64,000 nucleotides of DNA from Nyssa sinensis (GCA_008638375.1 CM018048.1:54723847-54787846); one strand, 5' to 3'; positions 22,301 to 34,560 are shown, numbered from the stretch's first letter. The notes: a model not told the origin generated them from the letters alone. Made by a program: numbers and translations.

Positions 22301-23602
22301 ACTCATATTGCAGCGGAAACAAACTACAAATTGATTGTTGATTATGGCAAAACCTATCTTCTCCGCATTATAAATGCAGCTGTGAACTCAGAACTCTTCT
22401 TTGCGATTGCTAATCACAATGTCACAGTCGTAGGAATGGATGGGAAGTATCTGAAGCCCCTTTCTACCTCCTTCTTGGCGATATCGCCAGGACAAACCAT
22501 GAACGTTCTATTTACAGCAGATCAGCCTCTGGGTCACTACTACATGGCCGTCAGACAATATGTCACAGTTGGTTTCCCCGATGTGTACAACATTACAACT
22601 TCAATTATAGAGTATACAGGCAACTATACTCCCCCAGCTTCGCCTGTCTTTCCTGATAACCTTCCTTCATATTACGACATTGTGCCTGCAAATGATTTCT
22701 TGTCCCGCCTTAGGAGCTTAGCAAGCAAAGAGCACCCAGTAAATGTTCCACTAAACATAACCACACATATGTTTATAGAAACTTCTCAGAAAGAGATTGC
22801 TTGTCCAAATGCTTCATGTCAGTCCATGGATGGAAATAGGGTAAGTTCAGCATTGAACAACTTCACTTTTCAGAACCCCTATATGGATATACTGCTTGCC
22901 TATTACAGGTATATATACCATTCTCTCTCTCACACTCTTTTTCTTTTCACGCGAATCCAACTGTGTGTGTTTTACCATAAATTTCGACATCAGCCATATT
23001 CATAGACTTGATTTATAAACCCAACAAATGATATCCTCCCATGTGATACGTTGTTGCTTTTTTGTCTCCTAAAATGCAAAAACTTCTTGAATATTGCGAC
23101 AATCTGACCTTCACGAATGATAGTAGCATTGCTCTGCAGTCACTACTAATGGTTATTTAGCATTTCTTCTTTACTCCATCACTATTGATTGACCATTCTG
23201 ATAACTATTTTGCAGGAATATTAGTGGGATTTACAGTGCAGACTTTCCTAATAAGCCGCGGGTTTTCTTTAACTTCACGGGGTACAATTTAACTACAGCA
23301 AATTATACAACACCAGCCATTGCCACCAAGGTGAAGATGCTAGATTATAATGAGACGGTGGAGATAGTTTTCCAAGGGACCAACACGTTAGACGGCTCTG
23401 TGAATCACCCAATGCATTTGCATGGCCATAGCTTTTATGTAATTGGATCAGGACTTGGGAATTTCAACAATGAAACCGACCCACAATCATATAATTTGGT
23501 TGATCCTCCTGAATTGAATACTATTCGAGTTCCTAAAAGGGGTTGGGTTACAGTCAGATTCCAAGCAAGTAATCCAGGTATTATTTTCTTCCTAAAAAAT
23601 TG

Positions 23603-23639
<37 letters not shown>

Positions 23640-23880
23640 CTGATACTAAGATGGGTGATTTTTATTTGTATCAGGGGTGTGGTTATGGCACTGTCATTTG
23701 ACAAAACATCTCACTTGGGGTATGAAAACAGCTTTTATAGTGAAAGGTGGTGGCACTCCAGAGACAAGCATTCTTGATCCCCCTCCTTACATGCCTAGAT
23801 GCGAAAAATCATTTGTTAATTATATCCAAGAGTTCGATGATCATTCTGCTGAAAATAAAAACAAATTAAGTGGAGTTTGA
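18884..23880 (+). CDS. Laccase (plant multicopper oxidase), seven exons
   Basis: Secreted p-diphenol:oxygen oxidoreductase that oxidises phenolics while reducing O2 to water. Exons: 18884-19003, 19184-19335, 19826-20070, 21466-21591, 22314-22908, 23216-23577 and 23675-23880. All have GT-AG borders and join to 602 codons including TGA. Exon sizes 152 and 245 bp match plant laccases. A hydrophobic segment at residues 14-28 is a likely signal peptide. All copper motifs are present: HWHG across the exon 2/3 junction, WWHAHSDW in exon 3, [10 protein letters not shown] in exon 6 and HCHLTKH in exon 7. The position ten residues after the type-1 Cys is Met ([12 protein letters not shown]), where many plant laccases have Leu. 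The motif [11 protein letters not shown] replaces the usual GEWW region. The protein runs about 25 residues beyond the usual terminal Cys. These traits suggest the LAC14/LAC15-like group, by inference. Introns 2 to 4 carry repeats and transposon debris, but the frame is intact. Confidence 0.95.
19337..19400 (+). repeat. Compound microsatellite (CT)n(CA)n in laccase intron 2
   Basis: A CT run of about 40 bp followed directly by a CA run of about 22 bp, only a few bases after the exon 2 donor site (GT at 19336-19337). Length changes here would sit close to a splice site. Confidence 0.9.
20395..21040 (+). repeat. Diverged tandem repeats in laccase intron 3
   Basis: Five or six degraded units of roughly 100-150 bp share GGTTAGATGGGTTTAT, TTTTGTATGTGTGTGTT and AAAGAAAGAAAGAAACAA blocks. 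They account for much of this 1395-bp intron. No coding potential is seen. Confidence 0.7.
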
Positions 23881-24129
23881 TTATAGCAAGATGTTGTAGT
23901 TATTTTTTAAACACAAATCGTTTTAAGGATTTGTGAATGGCACAACATTATTTACTTTCTAGTAGTAAAGGATTAAGAAGTACGAGTGAGAGAAACGGTA
24001 CTCCATTTGTATTATTGTCATTGTTGTTGGTACGTATTTGCATAAAAACTTTTATTATGGTGATATAATATATATACATATATATATATATATAATGGTT
24101 ATATAATATAGATACTGTTTTTATAATAA
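23881..24129. other. Laccase 3' flank
   Basis: Contains the likely 3' UTR and (TA)n-rich sequence at about 24065-24095. An AATAAA lies at 24125-24130, near the boundary with the Copia fragment, so the native polyadenylation site is uncertain. Confidence 0.5.
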
Positions 24130-25629
24130 AGAATGTGGGTATTGGCAGCACAATCCCATAGGCTCCTACATATCCGAATGAATATAATTTAGAATATCTA
24201 CTATTTTATGAGTGGTAGTCTTGAGTTTTACCGACATTGTTTTCTCATAACATGATTTTTGCAGAAATCTTGTTTATAGGATTTGACTTCTTTCAGCAAA
24301 TTTTTTCTGTGCAGTTCCATTATACCACCTAATCCCATTATACCACCTAATCGTATATGCCACAAGAGTGTATCGTCATCCTCACTTTCAGTTGATGTAC
24401 TTATTGTAACTCCACCCACAATTATGCTACCCAACAATTTATAAATATTACCAATAATTTTTTGACCCTTCATGAATACCATAATACCCTTAGTTACCTT
24501 TATTACTCCACCATCAAACTTATAGTTATAACCGTTTGAGTCTAGAGTACCCAATGAAATTCGGTTTTTCTTTAAATCTGGTACATACCTAACATCTCCT
24601 AATGTTCTTACCACACCACAAACATTTTAATCTTGATTGTTCATATGCCAATAACTTCACAAGATGCATCATTGGCCATATGAATAGAACCAGATTTTAC
24701 TAACCTATAAGTGTCAAACCAGCCCCTATTAAAAGACATATGATAAGAGCATAGAGAATCCAGAATCCATGAATCTGTGAATCAGTCAGAACTTGATGAG
24801 ACTGAAAACATATCACCATCCCCACCATCTGAATCTATTTCTGTTATATTGGCAGAATTTGAGGGTCCTTCATTCTGCTTTCCCTTATTCTTTTCCTATT
24901 TTTCCGTTCTTCCTCTAGTGGACTAGTCTCGTTTCATATGCCCAATTTCTTAGCATTTATAGCACTAGACATTCTTATTCTTCGACTTTGATCGACTATT
25001 TCTGTTAGCTAACCCGTCAATTTTCATTCTCCTTCCACAATCATGATTACCCTTCGCTACAAGCCCTTGATCAAAAAATTAGTGGTATTCTGCTTTCTCT
25101 GATTGTATGCCAACAAGGGCTACCGTAACTTCCTTTTGTTTCTAGAGTTTCCTCCCCCCAAAGGAGAGTTGTAACCAGATGATCATAGGAAGTCGTAAGC
25201 GAGGTTAGGAGCTTCATTGCCTTGTACTTCATCCTTGAACTTCACATCAATTTTGAGCAGATTCACTGATAATCTGGTTGAATGTATTAATGTGTGGAGT
25301 CAAATTTGCATTGTCAATCATCTTAAACCCATACAATTTCTACTTAAGATAAAGCTTATTCATAAGCGACTTGGACATGTATCGGCTCTCCAATTTTGTC
25401 CAGATCCCTATAGAAGACTCTTCATTCATGACATGGTACATAACCTCGTCTGCCAGACAAAGTCGAATTAATGGTACTTACTGCTCTCATCTCGAGTTCT
25501 CCTTATTCGTCATCTGTCATCTTCTCTAGCTTTTTCGTTTTCCTATACAACGCCTTCACCAAACTTTATTATACCAATAGATCCTTCACCCTTAACAACA
25601 GAAACGTCTACCACCATTGATTCGACCAA

Positions 25630-25643
25630 CAACTCTGATACCA
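25630..25643 (-). promoter_or_regulatory. Primer-binding site of the Copia fragment (initiator tRNA-Met)
   Basis: The - strand reads TGGTATCAGAGTTG. Its first 11 bases are complementary to the 3' end of initiator tRNA-Met, the standard Copia primer. It lies two bases from the LTR end. Confidence 0.85.
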
Positions 25644-25645
25644 AT

Positions 25646-25923
25646 TGTTGAGAAATTAATTATCTATACAACAAGAGTTAGATAGAAAGAGAGAAACCGA
25701 CATAAAGAGTTTACGTGATTCGGTAATGTGTCTATGTTCACAGGTGCAACTTTCTTTTTCACTATGTAGAAAATAGGGTTACAACATATTTATACTGTAA
25801 CACAGTTGAATCCCTACCCTAATAGGATACATTGAAGTTTTCTAATATACCCTTACTGTATACCTAGTTTCCCTGGTTATAAGAATATAAGTCATATCTT
25901 TAACTATCCTTCCATTCCCAACC
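25646..25923 (-). repeat. 5' LTR of the Copia fragment (about 278 bp)
   Basis: The inner border, ending TTTCTCAACA on the - strand, is fixed by the adjacent primer site. The outer border is placed at GGTTGGGAATGG, a likely mutated TGTTGGGAATGG start. No second LTR is present for comparison, so the outer border is approximate. Confidence 0.65.
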
Positions 25924-25929
25924 TCCACC

Positions 25930-26280
25930 CCCATTAATCGATTCTTTAGCTACGTGATTTTCCTAAATGTCCAGCTACTATCTTGGGAAATTTTAATTTC
26001 ATTGTCCATATGCATTTCTTTTTTATATAATGGTTATATATACACCTTACCTATAGTGAATCTTTTAGAGAAAACATTAATGCCCATAAGTGTTTTAGCA
26101 TCAAAGCTCTATTCCACTCAAAAAGATTTCGGAACACCTAGACCACATTCTGATTTAGGGAGACACACATCTTTCCATTTTTCCTTAAACCCTTCTTGTT
26201 GTAAATTAAGTCTTTTCCATAAGAAATTTCTTAGAATTCTATCAATACCTTTGATGCCTACTGATGTAGTGCATAATGGA
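25930..26280 (-). mobile_element. LINE ORF2 fragment (post-RT region)
   Basis: Translation of the - strand in shifting frames gives KWKDVCLPKSECGLGVPKS, EWNRALMLKHLW and DSSWTFRKIT, hallmark motifs of plant L1-type LINEs between the reverse transcriptase and the zinc-binding tail. Several stops and frameshifts are present. It runs straight into the outer end of the Copia LTR at about 25923, as if the Copia element had inserted into it. The other half of the LINE is not seen on the far side. Confidence 0.75.
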
Positions 26281-27144
26281 TAAACCAATCACGACCCTCT
26301 CTTGAACCTGCTGATATTCTCACAGAAATATGCTAGGACCAAAAGGCATCCAAGACTCGTTGATTCTCACGAATACCAAGAGTTAGGCATGAGAAAATAA
26401 TTCTCAAGAGAATCTTATTATCATCAAAAAGCTGCCACTATCATTACATATCATCATATTTATAAGATTAAAACTCTAATAGCCAAAAAGACATAAAATA
26501 AAAACAAAATATGTGAATTTGACCAAAAATATGGCAAAATCCAAAACCTTCTAAAAAATGAAATACAATAAAAAATAAGACGCTTGTGAAAACGGAAAAA
26601 AGATCCGAACTTATTTGACCCATATTCGGCTAAAATCAAAAGTTACTAAAAATGATAAAAATTGCTAAAAAGTAATGTTTGACTCTTGTGCAAAAAGTTA
26701 TAGTTGTTTAAAGATAGAAGGTCAATTCTTGCTATTTGCTCTATGGCGACGCTCCAATACCACCAAGTACGTTTCTGCAATGCGTACTACATCAACTACC
26801 TTAGGAAAAATGAAAATTGAGCTATCGCAAAGTTTCATCCTATTGAAAAATGCTAGCACTAACTACAATCTATCACTCTTGTTGTCCAATGCCATACCTT
26901 TCTTGTTATTCTCTCAGATAGTCTCTTACTGCTTTCAACCCTATAGTTATAAGAGGTACTCCTAAATAAGTAATTAGGAGTTTACTTTTAGAAATTCCAA
27001 TTATTTGAGTCAATTGTTCCTTCTCCAATCTGGTTACCCTAGCAAATGGGTAATATTCATCCCAATATTAGGTTTTAAACCTCTCATCTACTCAAATTCT
27101 ACAAGAACTTTTCCAAGAATTTCTAGAGAATTCTTATCTTATGA
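26281..27144. other. Intergenic DNA between LINE debris and the CACTA element
   Basis: No gene recognised. A small inverted repeat (ACTCCTAA ... TTAGGAGT) lies at about 26957-26979. The last three bases, TGA (27142-27144), would be the CACTA target duplication if the other end were intact. Confidence 0.5.
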
Positions 27145-27460
27145 CACTACAAAAATAAGCAGTTTTTGCGACAGCACATTTTTTGCAACGCATGGTGTAC
27201 GTCGCCAAAACCCACTATTAGCGACGTACACCATAGGCGTAGCCAAAAGCCACATAAAATGCCTTTCTCACACAAAAAAAAAATTCCCCGATCAATTAGC
27301 GACGTGCCCATAACTATTAGCGACGCACACGTGCGTCGCACTAGTCGTGCGTCGCAAATAGTGGGTTAATCGCAACGACATCGTGTTGAGCAATTATTGG
27401 CGACACGCATAAGCTTTTTAGCAACGCTAACTATTCATCGCTAAAAAGGCCCCCCATTTC
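27145..27460 (+). repeat. CACTA left terminus and subterminal repeats
   Basis: After the CACTAC end come repeated, partly palindromic motifs such as ATTAGCGACGCACACGTGCG and GTCGCAAATAGTGG in both orientations. In CACTA elements such motifs bind the transposon-encoded DNA-binding protein. Confidence 0.8.
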
Positions 27461-29645
27461 TACCCCAACCAGGCGCGAGCTTTGGTTTTCTGTTCTTCTT
27501 CTCTTGGTTTGGAGCCCTATTTTTTTTTTCTCTCTCTCTCTCTCTCGATCTTTCACTTTCATTCCCCATGCTAGGTGCGGACAGAGGCGGACGGCATTTT
27601 GGGCAACGGCGACGGATCGGATATCGGCGACGAACCAAGTTTCTTTCCTAGCAAGACGGTAAGTCGTTGCTTTCTTGTTAAAACTTACCTTCCTTGCCTT
27701 TCTAATGCTTGATCTTCCTTTTTGTAATGGAGTCTCTCTTGTTAGGGTTTTCTTTTTCTTTTTTGTTTTCTTTTTGGTAATTTTTTTGGGGTGTTTTTCT
27801 TCTTTACTGTACATAAGTTGAAATCACATCACAATTCTAGTTGATGCTTCTTGAGTTTTTGGCTAAAGCAGCTCCATTTTAAAAGTGAAATCACTCAAAT
27901 CATTTGTATAATTTCATTTTACAGAAAAAAAAAATGCAAAATGGAGCCCATTTAACAAAAAGGGAGTGTCAATAAGGGATCTTGTCATGAATAAAAGAGT
28001 TAAATGTATGGATGTTTGGGGGGAATCAATGGAAGCAGTACGAAAGGCAAGACTTCCATAGACCATCGATTTTTCAAAAAACTAACCCATCTTCAACCAT
28101 AGCAAAATAGCCCTGTGGGCAGAGCAACACCATAAAACAATTACTTGGGCTGCAGATTCATTTTTATGGGGCCATGAAGCTGCAACGCAAGGCTTCTTTT
28201 ACCTTCAGCCATTGGCCCCAGTACAGCTACGGCTATGGCTGCCGCACGGTTTGAATCACACTCCTTTTGAAACCCAAGATTCTGAAGACAAACCAAAAAG
28301 GCAAAAAATAGTGAATGTGTCTTTGACACAAACATACTCTACTTTCAAACACTACATTGGTGTACAACATTTGATATATGCAGAGCAGTCGACTAATGAG
28401 ATTTTTTTAATTGTTTGGTTCCAAAAATGGGTCTCGTTGATCTTTTATCTTTTGGAATGTCATTTTGCAATGTTGTAATATTCATACACTTATAGATACT
28501 GGAGCTTTAAAGTTGATTGGATTCTAGCAAATCCTCCTACTAACAATTGTTTAAGCCATTGTTTACTTATCAATCACAAATATGCATGCACGCATGAAAG
28601 AGAGAGAACTATGAGACAAACGAAATTTGATACCTGATAATTGATTTTTTTTTTTTTTAATCTCTTTTGAATGTGTTCTGCGGCAGAGCATTGAGAAAAA
28701 AACAATGCCTCACTGAGTTAGGTTTCATCTTTTATTATTAGACAATCTATCAATTAATGCTAATAAGTAATTTTGACATTTAAATAAGGTTATTTTAGTT
28801 TAAATGGTCACATATTTTAATGGAGTTAACATGAAAACGAATTATTGGATTTTTTTTTTTGTAGCAAAAGGTTCTTATTTGACCATATTAGATAGCCAAA
28901 AAGATTTTATGGACTTTTTGGATTGAAAAACAAAATTTAATAACTTTTTAGTATTTTTTTCAAAAAATATTCATTTTAGTTTTTAATTTATTTTTGTCTC
29001 ATCTCTTTCTCTCTTTTTTTTTCAATTACTTTCTCATCTATTTTTAGCTCCCTCCTTTGCTATTTAATAAACGGTATTATTTTTGTTATCTTCTCTCTCT
29101 CTTTTTTGAGGAAAATTAATATATGTATTGGTTTGAAGAATGTTAATTTTGGTATTGAATTTTGTGAGCTCCAAATCATGTTAGTACACATCAAAGAGAA
29201 AATAATGATAAAAAGAAAATTAGAAAAAATATTTTTACATTTTATATACTGGTGAAATTATAGTTGAATATATTAAAATTTTGTATGAGCGTTAGGGAAA
29301 ATAAATTAATATTTTGTAGATGTTCATTGTTTATCTTTAAAATGTTAGGCATTTTATTTTTTTGGGGCAGTATATCCTGATGAATAATATTAGAAATTTA
29401 GTCTAGAAGTATTTTGATGTCTTCATTAGGTATTTTCACTTTTTATTGTCATTTATATGTATGTAGTGTTTGACTTGAATATTAATACATGATTTTATAT
29501 CTCGTAAAATTAAAAGTAAGAGTTTATTGATAATTTATAATCTTTTGGGGCAATTAGTTTCTTAGATTGTCATCAGGACATTGTTTTTTATTTTAATTTT
29601 TATGATTAAATAGAAACAATTTTATTTTTAAACCTTTCTTTATAG
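27461..29645 (+). other. CACTA 5' region: probable 5' UTR exon and long intron
   Basis: A GC-richer stretch ends at a strong donor (GACG|GTAAGT, donor at 27659). The next good acceptor, TTTATAG at 29645, lies two bases before the transposase ATG at 29648. This suggests a 5' UTR exon ending at 27658 and a roughly 2-kb first intron. The intron is AT-rich with no gene that I can support. Confidence 0.5.
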
Positions 29646-29895
29646 ATATGGTTGGACCAGGTTCATGCAGACGCACAGTTATGACAGACCCATCGACCCC
29701 TTCTCCCTCATCTGTAGGGTTGACTGATCATGTCGTCGATGGTATGCATAGTTCCCCTTTTTATTAATGATTATATAAATATGGTACTAATTGTTTCGAT
29801 TTAATTTTTTCTAAAGCTTCGGCCACCACCTCTAAACGAGGGTGCAGGAGGTCGAAGAACTGGAGTTTCCAGGCTCAGATGGAGGTAACAGAGGG
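29646..29895 (+). pseudogene. CACTA-associated Transposase_24-type gene, first coding exons
   Basis: The ATG at 29648 begins MVGPGSCRRTVMTDPSTPSP. A 75-bp intron (29742-29816) follows, and the next exon reads SATTSKRGCRRSKNW...QAQMEVTEG up to 29895. There the Athila-like element interrupts the codon series. The frame resumes at 42167, after a 5-bp duplication, as ARLRIELPLGLLKPVG. This low-complexity N-terminus before the conserved domain is usual for Ptta/En/Spm proteins of the Transposase_24 family. Confidence 0.7.
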
Positions 29896-31101
29896 TGATC
29901 TATCGTGGAAATCAATCAAATTACCAAACTAAACTACTAGTATAGTAGAGAAGTAAAGGTCGAACCCACAGAGATTTTTAATTGTTTAAAAACCAAAGTT
30001 GAGATTAATTTTAATTCAAATTCACAAAGAGTGATTGTTTGTTTATTTTTTTTCTAAAATTAAATGAGAACTATAATTAAAGCAAATATTCAACTGAATT
30101 AACGATGAATCAAATTAAAAGAAGATTCCTAGGGTGTTGAATCCACCACTAATCTTGTAACTAGCTTCAATTGTATTAATTCTTGGGCCATTAAATTTGG
30201 ATGTAAAAGATGTATTTTGGCTACAAGCCTCAATACAATCATCAAGAAAACCATGCACCAAAACCTTAAGCACGAATCATCTTTGGTCAATACAAATTGT
30301 CTACGCTAATTCTAAGGTCATAGTCACAATTTGTTTTCCCTGAGTTATGACTCGTCCTACGGTTTTGATGTATGTACAAATATTACTATTGTATAACCAC
30401 ATAAGCAAAATCACAGAAATTGATTATGTGAAACCGAATAACACAGTCATTGCATTAATAAAATTCTAAAGTTATACAATCAACATCCAAAACTAATTAA
30501 CCCAAAAATAAAATACAAAGAAGCAAGATTACTTAATTAGGGTTTCATCTAAACCCTAGGAATGAGAAAAGCTTAGCCCATGATGGTGGAAGAGGAGAAC
30601 ACCATAGCCATGGAGTTTTTCATCTTCTTCTTTTTAGACTCGTCTTCTTCTTCTCCTCCTTTGGTTCCCCCTTCTTCTCTCTTTCAACGTCAGAATCCCT
30701 AAAAATCGGCCTCCTCTCTTCCTCCCCAAGAAAATAAGAAGTAAGGAAAAAAAAATAAGAAAATCCCGTCATTAGACCTTAGGGCCCCAAAAAGGTAGGC
30801 TAAAGCGCTCCAAAATAAAGTTTGTAATGCTAAAATAGGCCCTGGTCCATCAACATATGGATCAAGCCTCTCTTTTAACCCATGACCACTTGTTTTCCAC
30901 TTCTTTTAGCACTTCAAAGCCCAATATTTTCCTTTTACTCCGAATCCACCACCAAATTATCAACTTTGTCAAGTTTTCTCTGCAAAAAGATAAAACAAGA
31001 ATTAACTAGCAAATGCATATAGATTGGAGAAATTAAAATAATAAAAGTACAAGAATATCTAGGGTTAACAAAAGAAATATGCACTTTTTAACCAGTTATC
31101 A
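29896..31101 (-). repeat. 3' LTR of copy 2 (1206 bp)
   Basis: Ends TG...CA on the + strand (TGATCTATCG ... CCAGTTATCA). On the - strand it follows the polypurine tract at about 31102-31114. It is very similar to 40953-42161, with scattered substitutions and a 5-bp indel near 30170. Confidence 0.92.
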
Positions 31102-32753
31102 CACCCCCCCTAACTTACACTTTGCTAGTCCTCGAGCAAAGCCAAGGAAACAAGAGACAAAATACAACTAACTAAATCCTCTTTCACGGGATACACGATT
31201 GCATTTACCATATGCAATAAGGCTTTAAACCCCTAGGTTACCCTAGTGGACGAGTTATAGTCTCGTGACAGTTTGCAGTGAATCTACCCACAAAATTCGA
31301 CACCCCCCAACTTGAACACAATATACTCCACAATCAATAAAAATGAATCTTAGTGAACGTATAACTGAGTTACAATTGAAGCAAAGTAACAATTATCTCA
31401 CTAAAAGTAACCTGTGAATTCCCCAAGTGCTCATAAATGGATAGAATCAGTGTGCACAAAAGCAACAACCATAACAAGATGTCTAGGCAATGAAACTTCT
31501 TTTCAAACAGGCATTACTTTGACTCCAAATCTCACCAAAAGATATCACTCACAAATGAAGCTCACATAGATGGGGTGCATATGTATCCTTTCATACATGT
31601 GGATATGATAACTGTTGAGTACAAATCAAATAATCCACATGCAAACATGAATGAAAGCACAACGAGAATAATATAGAGAGAATTCTAACCACTACGAAAA
31701 TCAACTCCCAATGTCACATGATCACTACAGTCACATCCTCAATCATCAACTACTACACCTTCGGGGTCGGCTAGGTCTTTGTTTCTGGCTATAACGTAAG
31801 TCAAGGTCAAGGATAAAGTAGGGGTAAGTGAACAATAAACTCCATGTGATAAGCGAAGAAGCTGAAGTGAATTAACTGCAGTTTTTCAAATTCATCATCT
31901 CTTTTGAACATTGCAACACCACTTCCAAAATTCCAATAAAAGCATTCCCAAACTACTCAACTTTTCTACTTGAGCAAACCAAAAAGAAAAGGAAAAGGCA
32001 ATGAATTTTTTTTTTCTTTGATTTTTTTTTTATGTGAAACTGAATAAAATTACAATAAAAGAAAAATGTACATCTTTACTTCTCTACTTTCAAAACACCA
32101 AATTCTCAAAAAAAAATCACCCAACTTCTTCACCCAAAGCGAAGCTACTGGCTATGAAAAGAAAGATATAATAATGAAGGCTCAACTTAGTTCCTATCAG
32201 GTAAATAATGTAAAGATGCAAGAAACAAACGAACAGGCTCAAAGTATAAAGAGGGCCTAGTTTCATTCCCCAAAGGCAAGAAGTGTCATCTGACATCTAA
32301 ACTGACTGACCTTAGACATGTGACAATGGCAGTTGATAGAATGGAGATATGCAAACTGTATAACCCTCAAATAAAGTTCAAGCTCAAATCTACATAACAT
32401 GGGTTATAAGTCTCAGTCAATGCCATCATGATACTAGAGTCTCAAAGTCTAACCATCAAATCATAGAGTCACAACAGTAGCAAACCAATTTATCTCCAAT
32501 TATGAAAATCAGGGAAAAATAAATCACTAGCAGTGCACAACTATCACAATGATTCTCATGCAAGCTCAAAAATACATGAATACGCTCAAAACAATAAAAT
32601 TGTAATCACGAAGAATATTGAAGCTCAAGTAGGCAAAATAATAGCAACTCCCCGCAACTTATTTGACACCTTGTCCTCAAGGGGACATGACATCAAAGAA
32701 CATGAAATAGAACAAAAGAAATAAAAGGAAGGAGTGCACCTGAGTGGAGAAAA
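31102..32753 (-). other. Noncoding 3' region of copy 2
   Basis: Equivalent to about 3480-5175 of copy 1. It holds the polypurine tract (31102-31114) and two further G-run motifs near 31303 and 32640 (seen as C-runs on the + strand). No gene is supported. Confidence 0.75.
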
Positions 32754-33964
32754 CTAAGAGGGCAAAGAGCCCTGTGAATCAGAAGGCGGGAGCTGAGCGG
32801 CACAAATAGCCCGAAGAAGGCGATGAGTCTCTGCGATATCAAGCTGATACTGAGCCTCAAATGCATCAAACCACTGCTCAAGATGACTATAGTCCGAATG
32901 TGATCTATCCTCCGAAGTGGTAGGATACAAAAGTGGAGATGAAATGGGAGGAGATGAAGGTTCAGTGGATGTGGATGGAGGAATCTCAACAGGGTTACTA
33001 AGCCACATAGGTTGTCGGGATAACCTAGGATGTTGCCCACTTTCCCAAACCAATCTGCGCCAACTGACAGCCCAGAGATGCTGACTATAATAAACACAAG
33101 TAGTATCAAACGGCTCAGTAGGGGAGAATGTCATATCCATCGGCTCGAACCAATACAGTGATCAAATTGGCAAAGGGAAGAGGCCATGCTTGAGTACGCT
33201 GTATGGGCATCTTGATGAACTGTTTATAACAAGCATACATTTGGTTCCAAATCATGTCAGCAACGTCACAAGAAAAACCATTCTCCACAGCATATAAGGC
33301 ATCAAGGAAATCCCCTCGCCGTTGCTGACCATGACCATTGGGACACACATTCTTCTTGAGCACCGAATCAACAAACCAAAGGCACCATGGAAGTTAAGAA
33401 CAGTAGAATTTGATTTGGTGTAGAATGACCCAATGGAATAGTGCTCAAAGCAATGACTTTTCGTAAAACTGGTAACTGAGGCAAGTGAGCAAGGTGAGAC
33501 CGAAGAGGAGAACCCACTACAGTGGAAATAGACTCTTTGGTCACAAAGATCTCCTCATCATCAATTTTAGTAAACAATACCCCCGGGTTAGTTATCGGCT
33601 TGAAGATACATATTCTGATAGAACAAACAAACCAACCAAGGGTATGCACCATCGGACGGGGCTAACAAAGCTTGTAAGTGGCGGTTGGAGAACTCTTGGA
33701 CTGCCCATTCGGTTGTAGATCGTCCTGAAAGAACGGGGCCACATCAAATGTAGTATGTATGGCAATTGGTTTTGTGGTCCATTTCTCATTTGGTTGCTCA
33801 ATGTGAATTTGACGGGTTTGAATGGGCCATTTGCGTGAAGTGGATTCAACTTCAATTGCACAGGCATTTTTAAGCTTTTGGGCAACCCATGGATCCCTAC
33901 AATAACAAACTAAACAATAAAAATCATTAGGGTCATAGAATCTAATATTGGCATAACAAAACAA
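32754..33964 (-). pseudogene. Extra 3' ORF of Athila-like element (Transposase_32-like / env-position ORF)
   Basis: Read in shifting frames from 33964 to 32754: CYCRDPWVAQKLKNA, then FTKIDDEEIFVTKESISTVV, then VADMIWNQMYACYKQF and WPLPFANLITVL, ending SQGSLPS. The block with a VG(S)P-type motif followed much later by LPFxxLIT resembles the 'putative plant transposon protein' domain (Transposase_32), found as the additional ORF downstream of pol in Athila-type elements. At least three frameshifts or stops are present. A TTGTTATTGTAG acceptor-like sequence precedes it in both copies, which could allow a spliced subgenomic message. Its function is unknown; the env-like label reflects position only. 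Confidence 0.6.
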
Positions 33965-34459
33965 ATTGGAAAAAAAGAATCAATATGCCAATAAGTGACA
34001 ATTCGTGAAGAAAAACAAGGAATTCAAGATATCTTAAGCACAACACATCATGCTCTCACACACACAGCACATTGACACTGAATTTGTAGATCACACCACA
34101 TAGAAAATACCAAGCTCACGACACACAACGTAGACCCAACGAAAGCACACAAAGACTAAAAACAAAATCAAAACCAAAATCAAAAAGATAATGAAAACAG
34201 AAAAAGAATAAAAACTAAAAACAAAAACAAGAACAGAGGAATAATAAAGAAATAAATATATAAATAAATAAAAGGTTAGTGGTTGGGTTTGACGTTATGA
34301 GAGATGAGAGATAGAAACTGTGGGTTTATGAGTTTGCCAACAATGTGGTGGTATTGGGTAGGTGGGTCGGCTACTGGGGTAGATGGTTCGTCGGCGACTG
34401 ACGAGTGGAGGAAGGTGATGTAGATGGTGAGATAATGGTGAGGGGGGTTGGTGAGAGAG

Positions 34460-34560
34460 GGAAACATGTGCCTTAGTGGCATAGTGGCTAAACTTCTCAC
34501 CCTTTCTCCCTTGGACACAGGTTCAATTCACTGCCCATACCAAATGTTTTTCATTCCTGT
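34460..34560 (+). repeat. tRNA-like SINE segment inside copy 2
   Basis: An exact polymerase III A box, TGGCATAGTGG (34477-34487), and a B box, GGTTCAATTC (34520-34529), are spaced as in tRNA-derived SINEs. It lies within the foreign segment absent from copy 1, so it came in with that segment or inserted later. Borders are approximate. Confidence 0.5.

Larger units (their letters stand above)
24130..25923 (-). mobile_element. Ty1/copia retrotransposon, 5' part only, degenerate
   Basis: Read on the - strand the order is LTR (25923-25646), primer site (25643-25630), a gag-like start, a gag region with TSYDHLVTTL, a zinc knuckle CYKC*EIGHMKRD with an internal stop, and a protease segment DSWILDSLCSYHM (Leu where DSG is expected). 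Then comes a GAG-pre-integrase domain (RYVPDLKKNRISLGTLDSNG ... LLWHIRLGG) and the first residues of integrase (NYIHSDM). The copy ends near 24130. The rest of integrase, RT, RNase H and the 3' LTR are missing, and many stops interrupt the frame. It is dead and lies directly downstream of the laccase. Confidence 0.82.

Noticed and set aside
18884..23880. Suspicion that the laccase is a pseudogene because of repeat-filled introns
   Set aside because: All seven exons have valid splice sites, the frame is open throughout and all copper ligand motifs are present.
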